Source: Planctomycetota bacterium | GTDB lineage: Bacteria > Planctomycetota > SZUA-567 > H5-PLA8 | NCBI GenBank assembly: GCA_026692735.1 | Contig: JAPLOD010000438.1 | Coordinates: 1 to 48,044 of the forward strand | Direction of reading: 5' to 3' | DNA: 48,044 nucleotides | In this document: positions 1-7,399 of the stretch, piece after piece | Position numbering within the stretch: position 1 is the first letter of the stretch | How the letters are laid out: each line of letters starts with the position of its first letter | Translations under genes and position numbers: made by a program | The notes under the pieces: generated by a model | What the model was told of the DNA's origin: nothing | The model's database searches: none | The model's input: the letters and a program-made list of their open reading frames with translations, nothing else

Positions 1-1291
1 CGCGCCGGGCCTGAGCGGCGTAGCGTGCGAGCAGATCGTCAATCCGGAACTTCGTGTTGCCGATCAGGTATGAGTGCACGGTGTTGTTGAAGTTCCTGTA
101 CCAGTGCTTCGGAATGCCCTTCCTGCCGATGGTCGCGCCGCAGATCGAACCGGCCGTGGCCGCGGTGCAGTCGGTGTCCATGCCCATGGCGACCGTCTCG
201 CCGATCACGCGCGTGAAGTCCTTCCTGCCGATGGTCAGGCCCCAGATCGTCAGGCACGCGTTGTTGATGGTGTGAACGCGGTGCATCCCGGCGAACTTCT
301 TCTCCATGGCCGCGCGCGCCTGCTTGTAGTTCCTGATTTTCGGCGCGGCGCTCAACGCCCACTTCACGGCCTTGGCCAGAGCGCACTCCTTCGGGATCTC
401 GGTCAGTCCGATCCTCAGCGCTTCAAGCGGATCGCTCACGGCGAACCCCGCGGCAATCGCCGCCGCGAAGAACATCTCGCCGTAGACGCCCTGCCTGCGG
501 TGGCTGATGTACGCGTCGTGGTAAGCCATGGCGGCGGCCTTCTCGGGCCAGCCCGGCGCCATGTAGCCCCACGGATCGGCACGGATGTCCGCGCCGATCC
601 ATTCGCAGAACGGGTTGTCCGTCGCGCCGGCCTTCAACGCGGGCACGCCTTTCTTCAGGTTCTTCAGAGCGACGTCTTCGGCGGTGCAGGCGTAAGGCAG
701 GTGCCGCAGCCACGCTTCGCCCACGTTCTCCACGGTGAAATTCGGCCCGAAGTCCTCAACGATCAGCAACCCCAGCAGCGTGTAGGTGATGTCGTCGTCC
801 ACGGGCACGCCGTGCAGCTTGGAGCGCGTGTAGGCGTCGCAGCGGCTGACGGAATAGCGCAGGTGGTGCGGGTTCGTGATGCGGCTCCAGTAATCCCGCG
901 GCGGGAAGGGGTCGCCGATCTCCTTGGCCCACTTCTCCATGTTCTCGACGAGCCAGAACTCCACCGGCGCGCCCAGTGTGCAGCCTGCCATGCGGCCCAG
1001 GAATGCGCCTGGCAGCCGCTCCGCGTACGCCGCCGCATCCATCTGCGCCCACAGCTTGCGCGGACCGTTCGGCCGCTGCGCCTGGATGGCGTTCAGGCTG
1101 TTGGGTTCCTTCGCCGCCAGAGCTTTGTCTATGGGCCGGGCTTTGACGTTCCTGAGCGCCGTGCGCAGGGCCTTTTCCGCGCCGGCGAGGATCGGTTCGA
1201 GGCCCTTCGCGCCGTATTCGTGCTGCAACTGCGTGTACACGCCGATGTCGTGGACAAGGCGGCCCAGGTCAGGGACTTTCGGGTATGGCAT
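1..1291 (-). CDS. ADP-ribosylglycohydrolase family protein (3' end outside window)
   Basis: Read on the minus strand from ATG at 1291, this frame stays open to the window edge (about 430 codons), so the C-terminus is missing. Two acidic metal-binding signatures typical of the DraG/ADP-ribosylglycohydrolase fold are visible: VDDDITYTLLG in the middle and DTDCTAATAGSICGA near the end. A family member would remove ADP-ribose from proteins or small molecules using a binuclear Mg centre in an all-helical fold. The start is well supported by AAAGGAGG nine bases upstream. There is no signal peptide, so the protein is probably cytoplasmic. The exact substrate cannot be told. A long open frame on the opposite strand over the same bases is a shadow of this gene. 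Confidence 0.85.
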   Translation of the reverse strand, partial: MPYPKVPDLGRLVHDIGVYTQLQHEYGAKGLEPILAGAEKALRTALRNVKARPIDKALAAKEPNSLNAIQAQRPNGPRKLWAQMDAAAYAERLPGAFLGRMAGCTLGAPVEFWLVENMEKWAKEIGDPFPPRDYWSRITNPHHLRYSVSRCDAYTRSKLHGVPVDDDITYTLLGLLIVEDFGPNFTVENVGEAWLRHLPYACTAEDVALKNLKKGVPALKAGATDNPFCEWIGADIRADPWGYMAPGWPEKAAAMAYHDAYISHRRQGVYGEMFFAAAIAAGFAVSDPLEALRIGLTEIPKECALAKAVKWALSAAPKIRNYKQARAAMEKKFAGMHRVHTINNACLTIWGLTIGRKDFTRVIGETVAMGMDTDCTAATAGSICGATIGRKGIPKHWYRNFNNTVHSYLIGNTKFRIDDLLARYAAQARR

Positions 1292-1400
1292 GAACGGTGC
1301 CCTCCTTTGATCTGCGCCCGCAAGCGGCGGCTCCGAGATGCAAGCGAACGTGTGTGGTGAATAATGCCGCGTGCGTGCGGCGATGCGAGTGCAGGATGGG

Positions 1401-1625
1401 TTACACCATCTGGTTGAACTGCTCGACCGTGATCTCCATGTCGGCGATGATCCGTCGGAGCGTGCCCGTGGGGACCGTACGTCCGCCTCCATGGAAGGCA
1501 ATCACGACGTTCTTGCCGCTGGGATGCTTGTACACGCGATGCGAGCCGCGTTGATGCAGGAGCACGAAACCAAGCCGCAACGCGACGCGCTCCACTTCGG
1601 GGGGCCGCGAAGGCGTAGGTTTCAC
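1401..1625 (-). CDS. hicA: HicA-type mRNA interferase toxin
   Basis: A 74-residue protein starting at GTG (1625). It carries the HicA core: an LGF segment followed by GSHRVYKHP, whose histidine is the catalytic residue of the family, then the strand VVIAFHGG and the helix LRRIIADMEIT. HicA toxins are double-stranded-RNA-binding-fold ribonucleases that cleave mRNA when not bound by HicB. The GTG start overlaps the hicB stop by GTGA, so the two genes are translationally coupled, with the antitoxin gene first. Length and order fit the known family. A longer upstream extension in the same frame overlaps hicB and is not needed. Confidence 0.85.
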   Translation of the reverse strand: MKPTPSRPPEVERVALRLGFVLLHQRGSHRVYKHPSGKNVVIAFHGGGRTVPTGTLRRIIADMEITVEQFNQMV

Positions 1626-1840
1626 GGAATGGCCACCTCGACCTCGCGCTTGCCTACTTCGCGCGGCACGGGTGCTTTTTCCTTGGCGAGGGCCTCGAGG
1701 TATGCCTGGATGGCCTCTTGGGCGTTGCGATAGGCCTCTTCCTCCGTAGCGCCCCACGTGTGGCAACCGGGCAGCGCAGGAACCGTCGCGTTAAAGACAG
1801 GCTCGTCTTCGTCCTCTGTCAGCACAACCGTGTAGGTCAT
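1622..1840 (-). CDS. hicB: HicB-type antitoxin (short form)
   Basis: A 72-residue HicB-like protein starting at ATG 1840. It has the usual pattern of an N-terminal strand (MTYTVVLTEDEDE), VPALPGCHTWG and the helix EEEAYRNAQEAIQAYLEAL. It would bind and neutralise HicA. It ends soon after this partial RNase-H-like fold, so an added ribbon-helix-helix or helix-turn-helix DNA-binding domain is not visible; autoregulation would then need another factor or the complex itself. It is the first gene of the hicBA pair. A 50-bp segment upstream containing a -10-like box is duplicated about 1.08 kb away at 2921-2970. Confidence 0.85.
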   Translation of the reverse strand: MTYTVVLTEDEDEPVFNATVPALPGCHTWGATEEEAYRNAQEAIQAYLEALAKEKAPVPREVGKREVEVAIP

Positions 1841-1843
1841 ACG

Positions 1844-1893
1844 TCACCCCGCTTCCTCGACACCCATCATACCGCGCGACCCCATCGCTGCGC
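1844..1893. repeat. 50-bp direct repeat, copy 1 (upstream of hicB)
   Basis: Matches 2921-2970 at 47 of 50 positions, in the same orientation. This copy carries the candidate hicBA promoter. The rest of 1841-2010 shows no gene. Confidence 0.85.
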
Positions 1894-1895
1894 AA
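1866..1895 (-). promoter_or_regulatory. Candidate promoter for hicBA
   Basis: On the minus strand, TTGCGC (1895-1890) is followed after 18 bases by TATGAT (1871-1866), and hicB starts 25 bases further on. The -10 box is good and the -35 box is partial. The region lies inside the duplicated segment. Assignment is by sequence resemblance only. Confidence 0.4.
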
Positions 1896-2010
1896 GGCAA
1901 CTGTCCGCGCGCTGAAATCCGAGGGACCGCGGCAGCAACGGTGCCAACAGTCCGGCACTGCGGCCAGCCCCGCTGGGAGTGGCCACCTGGCGACATTGCC
2001 GGCCCGTTTC

Positions 2011-2736
2011 CTACCGCTTCGTGAAGCCTTGCACCAGGAACTCCGGGTCTCGGACGGGGAACCACACCGGGTAACGCGCCAGGAATGCCGGCGTGAACGG
2101 TGGCGTGATCCTGGCGATCTCCGCGCAGTTCAGACGACAGAGCATCTCCGCGTAGTGGTCGGCGGTCCGCACGAAGACCGGGACCTGCACGCCCTTCCTG
2201 ACCTCCATGATCCCTTTGGCGGGATATGTCGCGGAGTCGAAGCTGTGGAAGAGCCTGCCCTGCTCGGCAAGCCCGGCAGTGAAGGCCGGGTTGAACACGG
2301 CAAACACCAGTGTCCCGGAAGGTTGCAGCATGCCTACCAGCCTGGACAACACGCCCTCGATGTCACCGACGAACTGGAAGACCATGATGGCAGTCACCAC
2401 GTCGAAGCGCTTTGCGCCGCCCCAGAGTTGCTCTGGAGTCAGCAAGGTGACCTGTGCGGGAATCCTCCGCGAGGCGGCTTCGAGCATTCCCGGCGAGGAA
2501 TCCACCCCCCACACCCGGTTGCCCAACGAATGAAGATGGCGGCAGAAATCCCCGGCTCCGCAACCGAAGTCCAGGACATCCAGGTTGTCGGTTCGCCCGA
2601 ATGCGATCTGCATGGTATGGAGGATCGGGGGCCAGCCGAGCAGGATATTATCGGCGGCCCCTTTGGGAATCCCATCCTCCGTGGCCCCACCCGTAAACAG
2701 GCCAACCAGCTCGCCCCATGCATCGGCTTTGTCCAT
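2011..2736 (-). CDS. Class I SAM-dependent methyltransferase
   Basis: A 241-residue cytoplasmic protein with a Rossmann-type methyltransferase core. Motif I is VLDFGCGAGDFC (around residue 57), the acidic end of strand 2 is VWGVDSSPGML, and motif IV lies in FDVVTAIMVFQFV. It would transfer a methyl group from S-adenosylmethionine to an unknown small molecule or protein. The Methyltransf_11/25-like pattern does not point to a substrate. ATG 2736 is chosen because GAGGGG lies just upstream; a GTG four codons earlier is possible. It lies between the two copies of the 50-bp repeat and runs toward hicBA. Confidence 0.85.
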   Translation of the reverse strand: MDKADAWGELVGLFTGGATEDGIPKGAADNILLGWPPILHTMQIAFGRTDNLDVLDFGCGAGDFCRHLHSLGNRVWGVDSSPGMLEAASRRIPAQVTLLTPEQLWGGAKRFDVVTAIMVFQFVGDIEGVLSRLVGMLQPSGTLVFAVFNPAFTAGLAEQGRLFHSFDSATYPAKGIMEVRKGVQVPVFVRTADHYAEMLCRLNCAEIARITPPFTPAFLARYPVWFPVRDPEFLVQGFTKR

Positions 2737-2794
2737 CGTTCCCCTCACATGACGACACGTGGGACAAGCCCTCTGCGCCCGGACCTCAGGCCTG

Positions 2795-2917
2795 TCATGG
2801 ATAAGCAGGCGGGAAGCATAGTTGATGGTTCAGCTTCGTCAACCGGCCGCTAGCGATTGAGAGCCCGTTGCGCTGCATGCCGGCACGAATGAGAACGGCG
2901 AGGCGGGCAAATGTCAT
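2795..2917 (-). pseudogene. Short frame behind duplicated hicB-type leader (possible relic)
   Basis: A 40-codon frame beginning MTFARLAVLIRAG at ATG 2917. The copied leader ends immediately before this ATG, just as the first copy ends at the hicB ATG. The protein itself does not look like HicB. It could be the truncated remains of another gene once driven by the duplicated leader, or chance. Confidence 0.2.
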
Positions 2918-2920
2918 CTC

Positions 2921-2970
2921 TCACCCCGCTTCCTCGACACCGATCATACCGCGCGGCCCCAGCGCTGCGC
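2921..2970. repeat. 50-bp direct repeat, copy 2
   Basis: Three mismatches to 1844-1893. TATGAT is retained on the minus strand, but the -35-like box is changed from TTGCGC to TCGCGC. Confidence 0.85.
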
Positions 2971-3114
2971 GATGCTGTCGGGCAAGCGTTCCAGCTTACC
3001 CGCGGGGCCGTATGGAGGAAAGCGGCGTCATGGTACCGCCTGCAAGTCCGGGGATGCACGCCAACGCCACCACCTTTGCCGTTGACCATTGCCAGGAAGA
3101 GGAAAGGGGGTAGC

Positions 3115-4785
3115 ATGGGGTCGTCCTCAATGGAACCGCAGATGAACACAGAGAAACGCAGATTGACGCGAAAGGGGAAGCGGGCGGGCGGCCACGAACG
3201 AGACGTTCGTGGTACCACGGGCGTCCCGCCCGTGGTGGCGGAGCCGGAGGCGGCGTATGGCGAGCGGGAAACGTCCGAGCCGCGACCGGCAGGGAGCGGA
3301 CCGCTTGCTGACGCGCGCGGCTCGGAGGCACACGGCAAGCCGTCGTCGCTGGTGGATACGCGGGTCATTTATTGCGGCGACAATGTGGAGCAACTCAAGA
3401 AGCTGCCGGACGGGTGCGTGGACCTGATCTACATTGACCCGCCGTTCAACAGCAACCGGAACTACGAAGTCTTCTGGGGCGAGACGAAGGAGAAGCGGGC
3501 GTTCGACGACCGCCACGCCAGCACGCAGGCGTACATCGAGTTCATGCGCCCGCGCTGCCAGGAACTCGCCCGCGTGCTCAAGAAGACGGGCAGCTTCTAC
3601 TACCACTGCGACTGGCACGCCTCCCATTACGTGAAGGTGATGCTGGATGGGATATTGGGCGAGAACAGTTTCCAGAACGAGATCGTTTGGAAACGCACGA
3701 ACGCCAAGGGTTTGGCGTTCAAAGGCTTTGCGAATAATCACGACACGATCTTCTACTACGGGAATGGCGATGAGGTGACATGGAATCGCCCCTTCACCGA
3801 GTATGACCCCGACTACATTGAGAAGTTCTACCGATTCGTTGAGGAAGGAACCGGCCGCCGCTATCGCCTAAGCGACCTGACAAACCCGAACCCGGATCGC
3901 CCGAACCTGACCTACGAATGGAAGGGCCATAAGCGCGTTTGGCGATGGACTAAAGAACGAATGGAGGAGGCCGACAAGCACGGGATAATCCATTATTCAT
4001 CGACCGGCCTCGCCTGTCAGAAGCGATACCTGGACGAGATGCACGGACAGCCGGTTGACACGGTTTGGGATGACATTCCGCCAATTCAGGCGCAGGCGAA
4101 TGAGCGTCTCGGCTACCCAACACAGAAGCCACTCGCGCTTCTTGAGCGCATCCTGAAGGCCAGCAGCAACGAGAACGACATTGTGCTGGATGCCTTCTGC
4201 GGGTGCGGGACGGCGCTGGTGGCGGCGGAGCACCTGAAGCGGCAATGGATCGGGATTGACGTGTCGCCGACGGCCTGCCGCGTGATGGCCAAGCGGCTGC
4301 GCGACGTGTGCAAGATCAGGGAAGACGAGAAGCTGTGGCGGATCGGGCGCGGCTTCGTGGTGCGCGACCTGCCGTGGAGCGAGAACAAGCTGCGCGAGCT
4401 TCCGCACTTCGAGTTCGAGAACTGGGCGGTCATCGCGCTGGGCGGCATCCCCAACAAGACCAAAGTCGGCGACATGGGGATTGACGGGCGCATCTATCCC
4501 GTCTCCGCCACTCCGAAGAAGGCCGGCAAGGGCGAACTGGGCTTCATGGACGAGTGGTATCCGATCCAGGTGAAGCAGAAGGAGAAGGCCGGGCGGCCGG
4601 ATATTGATTCCTTCGAGGCCGTGATGGCGCGTGAGGACAGGAAGAAGGGGTTCTTTGTGTCCTTCGACTACAGCAGCGACGCTCTGACGGAAGTGGACGC
4701 GTTCTTCCGCAAGAGCGGGAAGGTGATAATCCCTCTGACGGTGAAGGAGATATTGGAGGAACGGCTGGCGAAGAAGCTGGCGTGA
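3115..4785 (+). CDS. DNA adenine methyltransferase fused to Mrr-like nuclease domain
   Basis: A 556-residue protein from ATG 3115, chosen because GGAAAGGGGG lies four bases upstream; the frame is open further back to 2911. It has the beta-class order of N6-adenine or N4-cytosine methyltransferases: catalytic DPPF at residues 108-111 and the SAM-binding DAFCGCGTA at about 359. The C-terminal part (about 440-556) has GDMGIDGRI followed by IQVKQKEK (D457, Q485, K487). This spacing and the D...QxK arrangement resemble the Mrr/PD-(D/E)xK nuclease fold, so one chain may both modify and cleave DNA. Residues about 26-71 are translated from two repeat elements (3192-3235 and 3275-3326) and are probably not functional; GTG 3352 is an alternative start that would skip them. 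No separate restriction gene is adjacent. Confidence 0.85.
   Translation: MGSSSMEPQMNTEKRRLTRKGKRAGGHERDVRGTTGVPPVVAEPEAAYGERETSEPRPAGSGPLADARGSEAHGKPSSLVDTRVIYCGDNVEQLKKLPDGCVDLIYIDPPFNSNRNYEVFWGETKEKRAFDDRHASTQAYIEFMRPRCQELARVLKKTGSFYYHCDWHASHYVKVMLDGILGENSFQNEIVWKRTNAKGLAFKGFANNHDTIFYYGNGDEVTWNRPFTEYDPDYIEKFYRFVEEGTGRRYRLSDLTNPNPDRPNLTYEWKGHKRVWRWTKERMEEADKHGIIHYSSTGLACQKRYLDEMHGQPVDTVWDDIPPIQAQANERLGYPTQKPLALLERILKASSNENDIVLDAFCGCGTALVAAEHLKRQWIGIDVSPTACRVMAKRLRDVCKIREDEKLWRIGRGFVVRDLPWSENKLRELPHFEFENWAVIALGGIPNKTKVGDMGIDGRIYPVSATPKKAGKGELGFMDEWYPIQVKQKEKAGRPDIDSFEAVMAREDRKKGFFVSFDYSSDALTEVDAFFRKSGKVIIPLTVKEILEERLAKKLA
3192..3235. repeat. Family A double hairpin, copy 1 (inside CDS)
   Basis: Two perfect hairpins, CCACGAACG/CGTTCGTGG with loop AGA and CCACGGGCG/CGCCCGTGG with loop TCC, are separated by TA, so that GGTACC sits between them. 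It is read in frame near the N-terminus of the DNA methyltransferase. Confidence 0.95.
3275..3326. repeat. Family B element, copy 1 (inside CDS)
   Basis: The ends CCGAGCCGCG and CGCGGCTCGG pair around a central GACCGCTTGCTGACGCG. It is read in frame 40 bases after the family A copy. A near-identical right part recurs at 5132-5176. Confidence 0.9.
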
Positions 4786-4817
4786 GGCTGGTGCGGTGTT
4801 GTATAGGGAGGAACACG

Positions 4818-5120
4818 ATGGCCAGTTTTCGGTTGAGATCCATCAAGTTCAAAGGGATTTGGCTCCATAGTACCGTTGTCCTGTGGACAAGGCACGGCGC
4901 AAACAAGAGGCGGGGCGATACGCTGATCTACGTCGGTCCGGCGATAGCAGCAAAACAGTTGGAGAAAGACGATGTTGGGGACCTTGAGTACGTTCTGGAA
5001 GGTGATGGCGGAGGAACTGGCTCCATGCGCTTTACAAATGTCATATTCCATGAACGAGATGAGAAAGGGTGTTTGAACTTCTTCTTGTCGGCACAGGGCT
5101 CATGCACGCCCACCGCCTAG
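4818..5120 (+). CDS. Small hypothetical protein after the DNA methyltransferase
   Basis: A 100-residue protein starting MASFRLRSIKFKG at ATG 4818, with GGGAGG seven bases upstream; the frame extends 12 codons further back without a better start. I do not recognise a family. It looks like a small beta-rich cytoplasmic protein (TLIYVGPAIAAKQLEKDD, MRFTNVIFHERDE) with no signal peptide or membrane segment. It lies 32 bases after the methyltransferase stop on the same strand, so it may be cotranscribed and serve the same system. No catalytic motif is visible. Confidence 0.6.
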   Translation: MASFRLRSIKFKGIWLHSTVVLWTRHGANKRRGDTLIYVGPAIAAKQLEKDDVGDLEYVLEGDGGGTGSMRFTNVIFHERDEKGCLNFFLSAQGSCTPTA

Positions 5121-5131
5121 TGGCGGCGAGA

Positions 5132-5176
5132 CGCGACCGTAAGGGGCGGACCGCTTGCTGACGCGCGCGGCTCGGA
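5132..5176. repeat. Family B element, copy 2
   Basis: Shares GGACCGCTTGCTGACGCG and the following CGCGGCTCGG with the copy at 3275-3326. The left arm has diverged, so the long stem is no longer perfect. Confidence 0.9.
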
Positions 5177-5300
5177 TTCGCTGCGGATTCCTCTTGCATG
5201 CGCTGTGCCGTGTGGTAGGGTTCTATTTGGTTGGTTCGACACATATACAGCCCGGCTCGTCTCGACGAGGCGACGGGCGAAACCGGACCGGCCCACCGCA

Positions 5301-5328
5301 GGTTACAGGTTACAGGTTTCATGTTACA
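5301..5328. repeat. Heptamer array GGTTACA-type
   Basis: Four units of seven bases: GGTTACA, GGTTACA, GGTTTCA, TGTTACA. The same units appear inverted near 13268-13287. Confidence 0.8.
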
Positions 5329-5373
5329 AGGTAACGGCACGGGGAGCTTGTGAGCCCGCGGTCGTTACGGTGA

Positions 5374-5395
5374 GCAGGCCGGATGCCTGCGGTAC
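5374..5395. repeat. Family D hairpin (inverted)
   Basis: On the minus strand it reads GTAC followed by CGCAGGC, a short loop and GCCTGC. Other copies are at 21942-21962 and 41375-41450. Confidence 0.85.
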
Positions 5396-5433
5396 AGTTA
5401 CGGTCATGCACCTGCGTTTTCATTGCTCCCGTT

Positions 5434-5503
5434 TTCGCGCTTCACCGTCCATTGTTCGCGGTTTACATTGTACGCGTTGCGTGTCGCGTATTACCTTTCA
5501 CGC
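5434..5503. repeat. Degenerate heptamer array
   Basis: Ten consecutive 7-base units resembling TTCRCGN (TTCGCGC, TTCACCG, TCCATTG, TTCGCGG, TTTACAT and so on). The periodicity is seen by eye and the units are diverged. Confidence 0.5.
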
Positions 5504-5548
5504 AGGGCTTCGTTGTTCGATGGGCGGACGAGAGTGGCTCAGGACGCC

Positions 5549-6463
5549 ATGAACAGGCAACGGTACCGGGACTTCCTGCTGTTCGTGGGGCCGCCGCTGC
5601 TGGTCTACGGCGTGTTCTGTCTCTATCCCACCGTGGCGGGGATTATCGGCGCCTTCACGGAGTGGGACGGGTACAGCCAGACGCAGCGCTTCACGGGGCT
5701 TGCGAACTTCCGCAAGATGGCCGCCGACGACGTCTTCTGGACGGCCCTGCAGAACAACCTCTTCCTCGTCGCCGTTCCGGGCATCATGCTGCTGGCGCTC
5801 GGACTGTACTTCTCGAGCGCGCTGCGGGACGAGCGCACGCCGGGACGCCGCGTCTTCCAGTTCACGTACCTGTTCCCGAACATACTGGCGGGCGTGGTGG
5901 TGGCGACGCTCTGGTCGTTCGTCTACAGCCCGTCGTTCGGCGTGGTGAAGGGCACCCTCGAGGCGCTGCACAACGCGCTGCGGTTCGTGCGCCTCGATTT
6001 CGTCGCGAACGCACTGTCGCTCAAGGAACTGTCCCGCCAGGCATGGCTGGAGCCCCAGTACTTCATGCGCGCGCTGGTCCCCATGCTGGTCTGGGCCGGC
6101 ACCGGCTTCTTCGTCGTCCTCTTCCTGGCCGGCATGCAGAATATCCCGCGAGACCTGTACGAAGCCGCGCGCCTGGACGGCGCGAACGAATGGCAGGTGT
6201 TCCGCCACGTCACCTGGCCGGGACTGTCGCCGATCATGCTGGCCGCCGTCACGTTCGTGATCATCGGAGGCATGAAGACGTTCGACTGCATCTGGGTGAT
6301 GACCCAGCAGCACGTGCCGGACAGGAACCAGGTGCTGGCCACGTACGTGTACCAGCAGGCGTTCTCGGAAGCCCGCATGGGCTACGGCACCGCCGTGGCG
6401 CTGGTGCTGCTGTTCGTCACGCTGGGATTCGTCCTGGTGGCTCACAGGATGATGAGGAGGTAG
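5549..6463 (+). CDS. Sugar ABC transporter permease (MalF/UgpA type)
   Basis: A 304-residue inner-membrane protein with about six hydrophobic segments (FLLFVGPPLLVYGVFCLYPT near the start). The cytoplasmic EAA loop, EAARLDGANEWQVFRHVTWP, contacts the ATPase. This is the CUT1 family for di- and oligosaccharides or glycerol phosphate. ATG 5549 (MNRQRYRDFLLF) is chosen because the 42 codons before it only translate repeats; GTG 5534 is possible. The second permease and the binding protein follow on the same strand. No ATPase gene is present, as is common when one MsmK/UgpC-type ATPase serves several transporters. Confidence 0.9.
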   Translation: MNRQRYRDFLLFVGPPLLVYGVFCLYPTVAGIIGAFTEWDGYSQTQRFTGLANFRKMAADDVFWTALQNNLFLVAVPGIMLLALGLYFSSALRDERTPGRRVFQFTYLFPNILAGVVVATLWSFVYSPSFGVVKGTLEALHNALRFVRLDFVANALSLKELSRQAWLEPQYFMRALVPMLVWAGTGFFVVLFLAGMQNIPRDLYEAARLDGANEWQVFRHVTWPGLSPIMLAAVTFVIIGGMKTFDCIWVMTQQHVPDRNQVLATYVYQQAFSEARMGYGTAVALVLLFVTLGFVLVAHRMMRR

Positions 6464-6476
6464 CGCGAGCGAGGGT

Positions 6477-6521
6477 CCACGGGCGAGGACGCCCGTGGTA
6501 CCACGAACGTCTCGTTCGTGG
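6477..6521. repeat. Family A double hairpin, copy 2 (between permease genes)
   Basis: The hairpin order is reversed relative to copy 1: CCACGGGCG/CGCCCGTGG first, then CCACGAACG/CGTTCGTGG, with the same central GGTACC. It occupies most of the 96-base gap between the two permease genes, where it could stop or stabilise the transcript. Confidence 0.95.
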
Positions 6522-6559
6522 ACGCCCGTGCCACCGGGTCGCGCTGTAGGGGAGAGGCC

Positions 6560-7399
6560 GTGACGCGGAAGCTGCTCAGAGCACTGGTGTTCGTCAGCCT
6601 CGCCTTCTGGTTCCTGCTGGTGGTCGTGCCCGTGGTCTGGCTGGTCTACAGCTCCTTCAAGACCAACGAGGCCATCTTCGCCGACCCCTGGCGCCCGCCG
6701 CTCTCGCCCGCGGAGGTCAGCGTGGACAACTACGCGCGCGCCTGGAGCAAGAGCCATGTCGGCGGGTACTTCCTCAACTCCGTTGTCACCGTCAGCAGCG
6801 CGCTGTTCGGGACGCTGCTGCTCTCGGCCATGGCGGCCTACGGTCTGGCGCGGCTCCGCGTCAAGGGACGGCGCGTGATCTACTACCTGTTCGTCGCGGG
6901 GATGATCGTCCCGACCGCTCTGACTCTGGCGCCGCTCTTCGAACTGCTGCGCTCGCTGTCGCTGCTGAATTCGCTCACCGGTCTCGCGCTTGTGTATGTC
7001 GCCTTCAGCATCCCGTTCAGCCTGCTGATGCTGTACGGCTTCTTCTCCTCGCTGCCCGAGGAGGTGCGCGAGGCCGCCATCGTGGACGGCGCGACTGAAT
7101 GGCAGACGTTCTGGCACGTCTTCCTGCCCATGGCCCGTCCCGGGCTTGTCACGGTCGCCATCTTCAACTTCCTGGGCCTGTGGAACGAGTACCTGCTGGC
7201 CCTCGTCACCCTGATCGAACCGGAGAAGCAGACGCTGCAGTTGGGCATTGCCAACATGGTGGTCTCGATGAACTACCGCAGTGACTGGGGGACCTTGCTG
7301 GCGACGATGGTCCTGGCCATGCTGCCTGTGCTGGTCCTGTACGCGGCGCTCCACAAGCGCGTCGTTGAGGGGATGATCCTGGGAGCGGTCAAGGGATGA
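6560..7399 (+). CDS. Sugar ABC transporter permease (MalG/UgpE type)
   Basis: A 279-residue partner permease starting at GTG 6560, preceded by AGGGGAGAGG. Six hydrophobic segments are visible and the EAA loop reads EAAIVDGATEWQTFWHVFLPMARP. With the upstream permease it would form the membrane channel of a CUT1 sugar importer. Its stop overlaps the start of the binding-protein gene (ATGA at 7396-7399), so the two are translationally coupled. An earlier in-frame start at 6518 would add only repeat-derived residues. Confidence 0.9.
   Translation: MTRKLLRALVFVSLAFWFLLVVVPVVWLVYSSFKTNEAIFADPWRPPLSPAEVSVDNYARAWSKSHVGGYFLNSVVTVSSALFGTLLLSAMAAYGLARLRVKGRRVIYYLFVAGMIVPTALTLAPLFELLRSLSLLNSLTGLALVYVAFSIPFSLLMLYGFFSSLPEEVREAAIVDGATEWQTFWHVFLPMARPGLVTVAIFNFLGLWNEYLLALVTLIEPEKQTLQLGIANMVVSMNYRSDWGTLLATMVLAMLPVLVLYAALHKRVVEGMILGAVKG

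Larger units (their letters stand above)
2737..3114. other. Intergenic stretch with duplicated promoter-like segment
   Basis: Between the methyltransferase start and the best start of the DNA methyltransferase. It holds the second copy of the 50-bp repeat (2921-2970) and a doubtful 40-codon minus-strand reading frame (2795-2917). I see nothing else that I can support. Confidence 0.5.
5121..5548. other. Repeat-filled intergenic region
   Basis: No gene is supported over these 428 bases. They hold a family B copy (5132-5176), the inverted repeat CTCGTC-TC-GACGAG near 5253, two heptamer arrays (5301-5328 and 5434-5503) and an inverted family D hairpin (5374-5395). The frame of the downstream permease is open through 5423-5548 but encodes only repeat translation. 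Confidence 0.75.

Noticed and set aside
74-1360. 428-codon plus-strand open frame
   Set aside because: Antisense to the ADP-ribosylglycohydrolase gene. The minus strand shows family motifs and a strong ribosome site; the plus frame gives low-complexity Arg/Ala/Val-rich protein typical of GC-rich shadows.
5498-7354. 618-codon minus-strand open frame over the permease genes
   Set aside because: The His/Gln/Arg-rich translation has no domain character and lies opposite two clear permeases.
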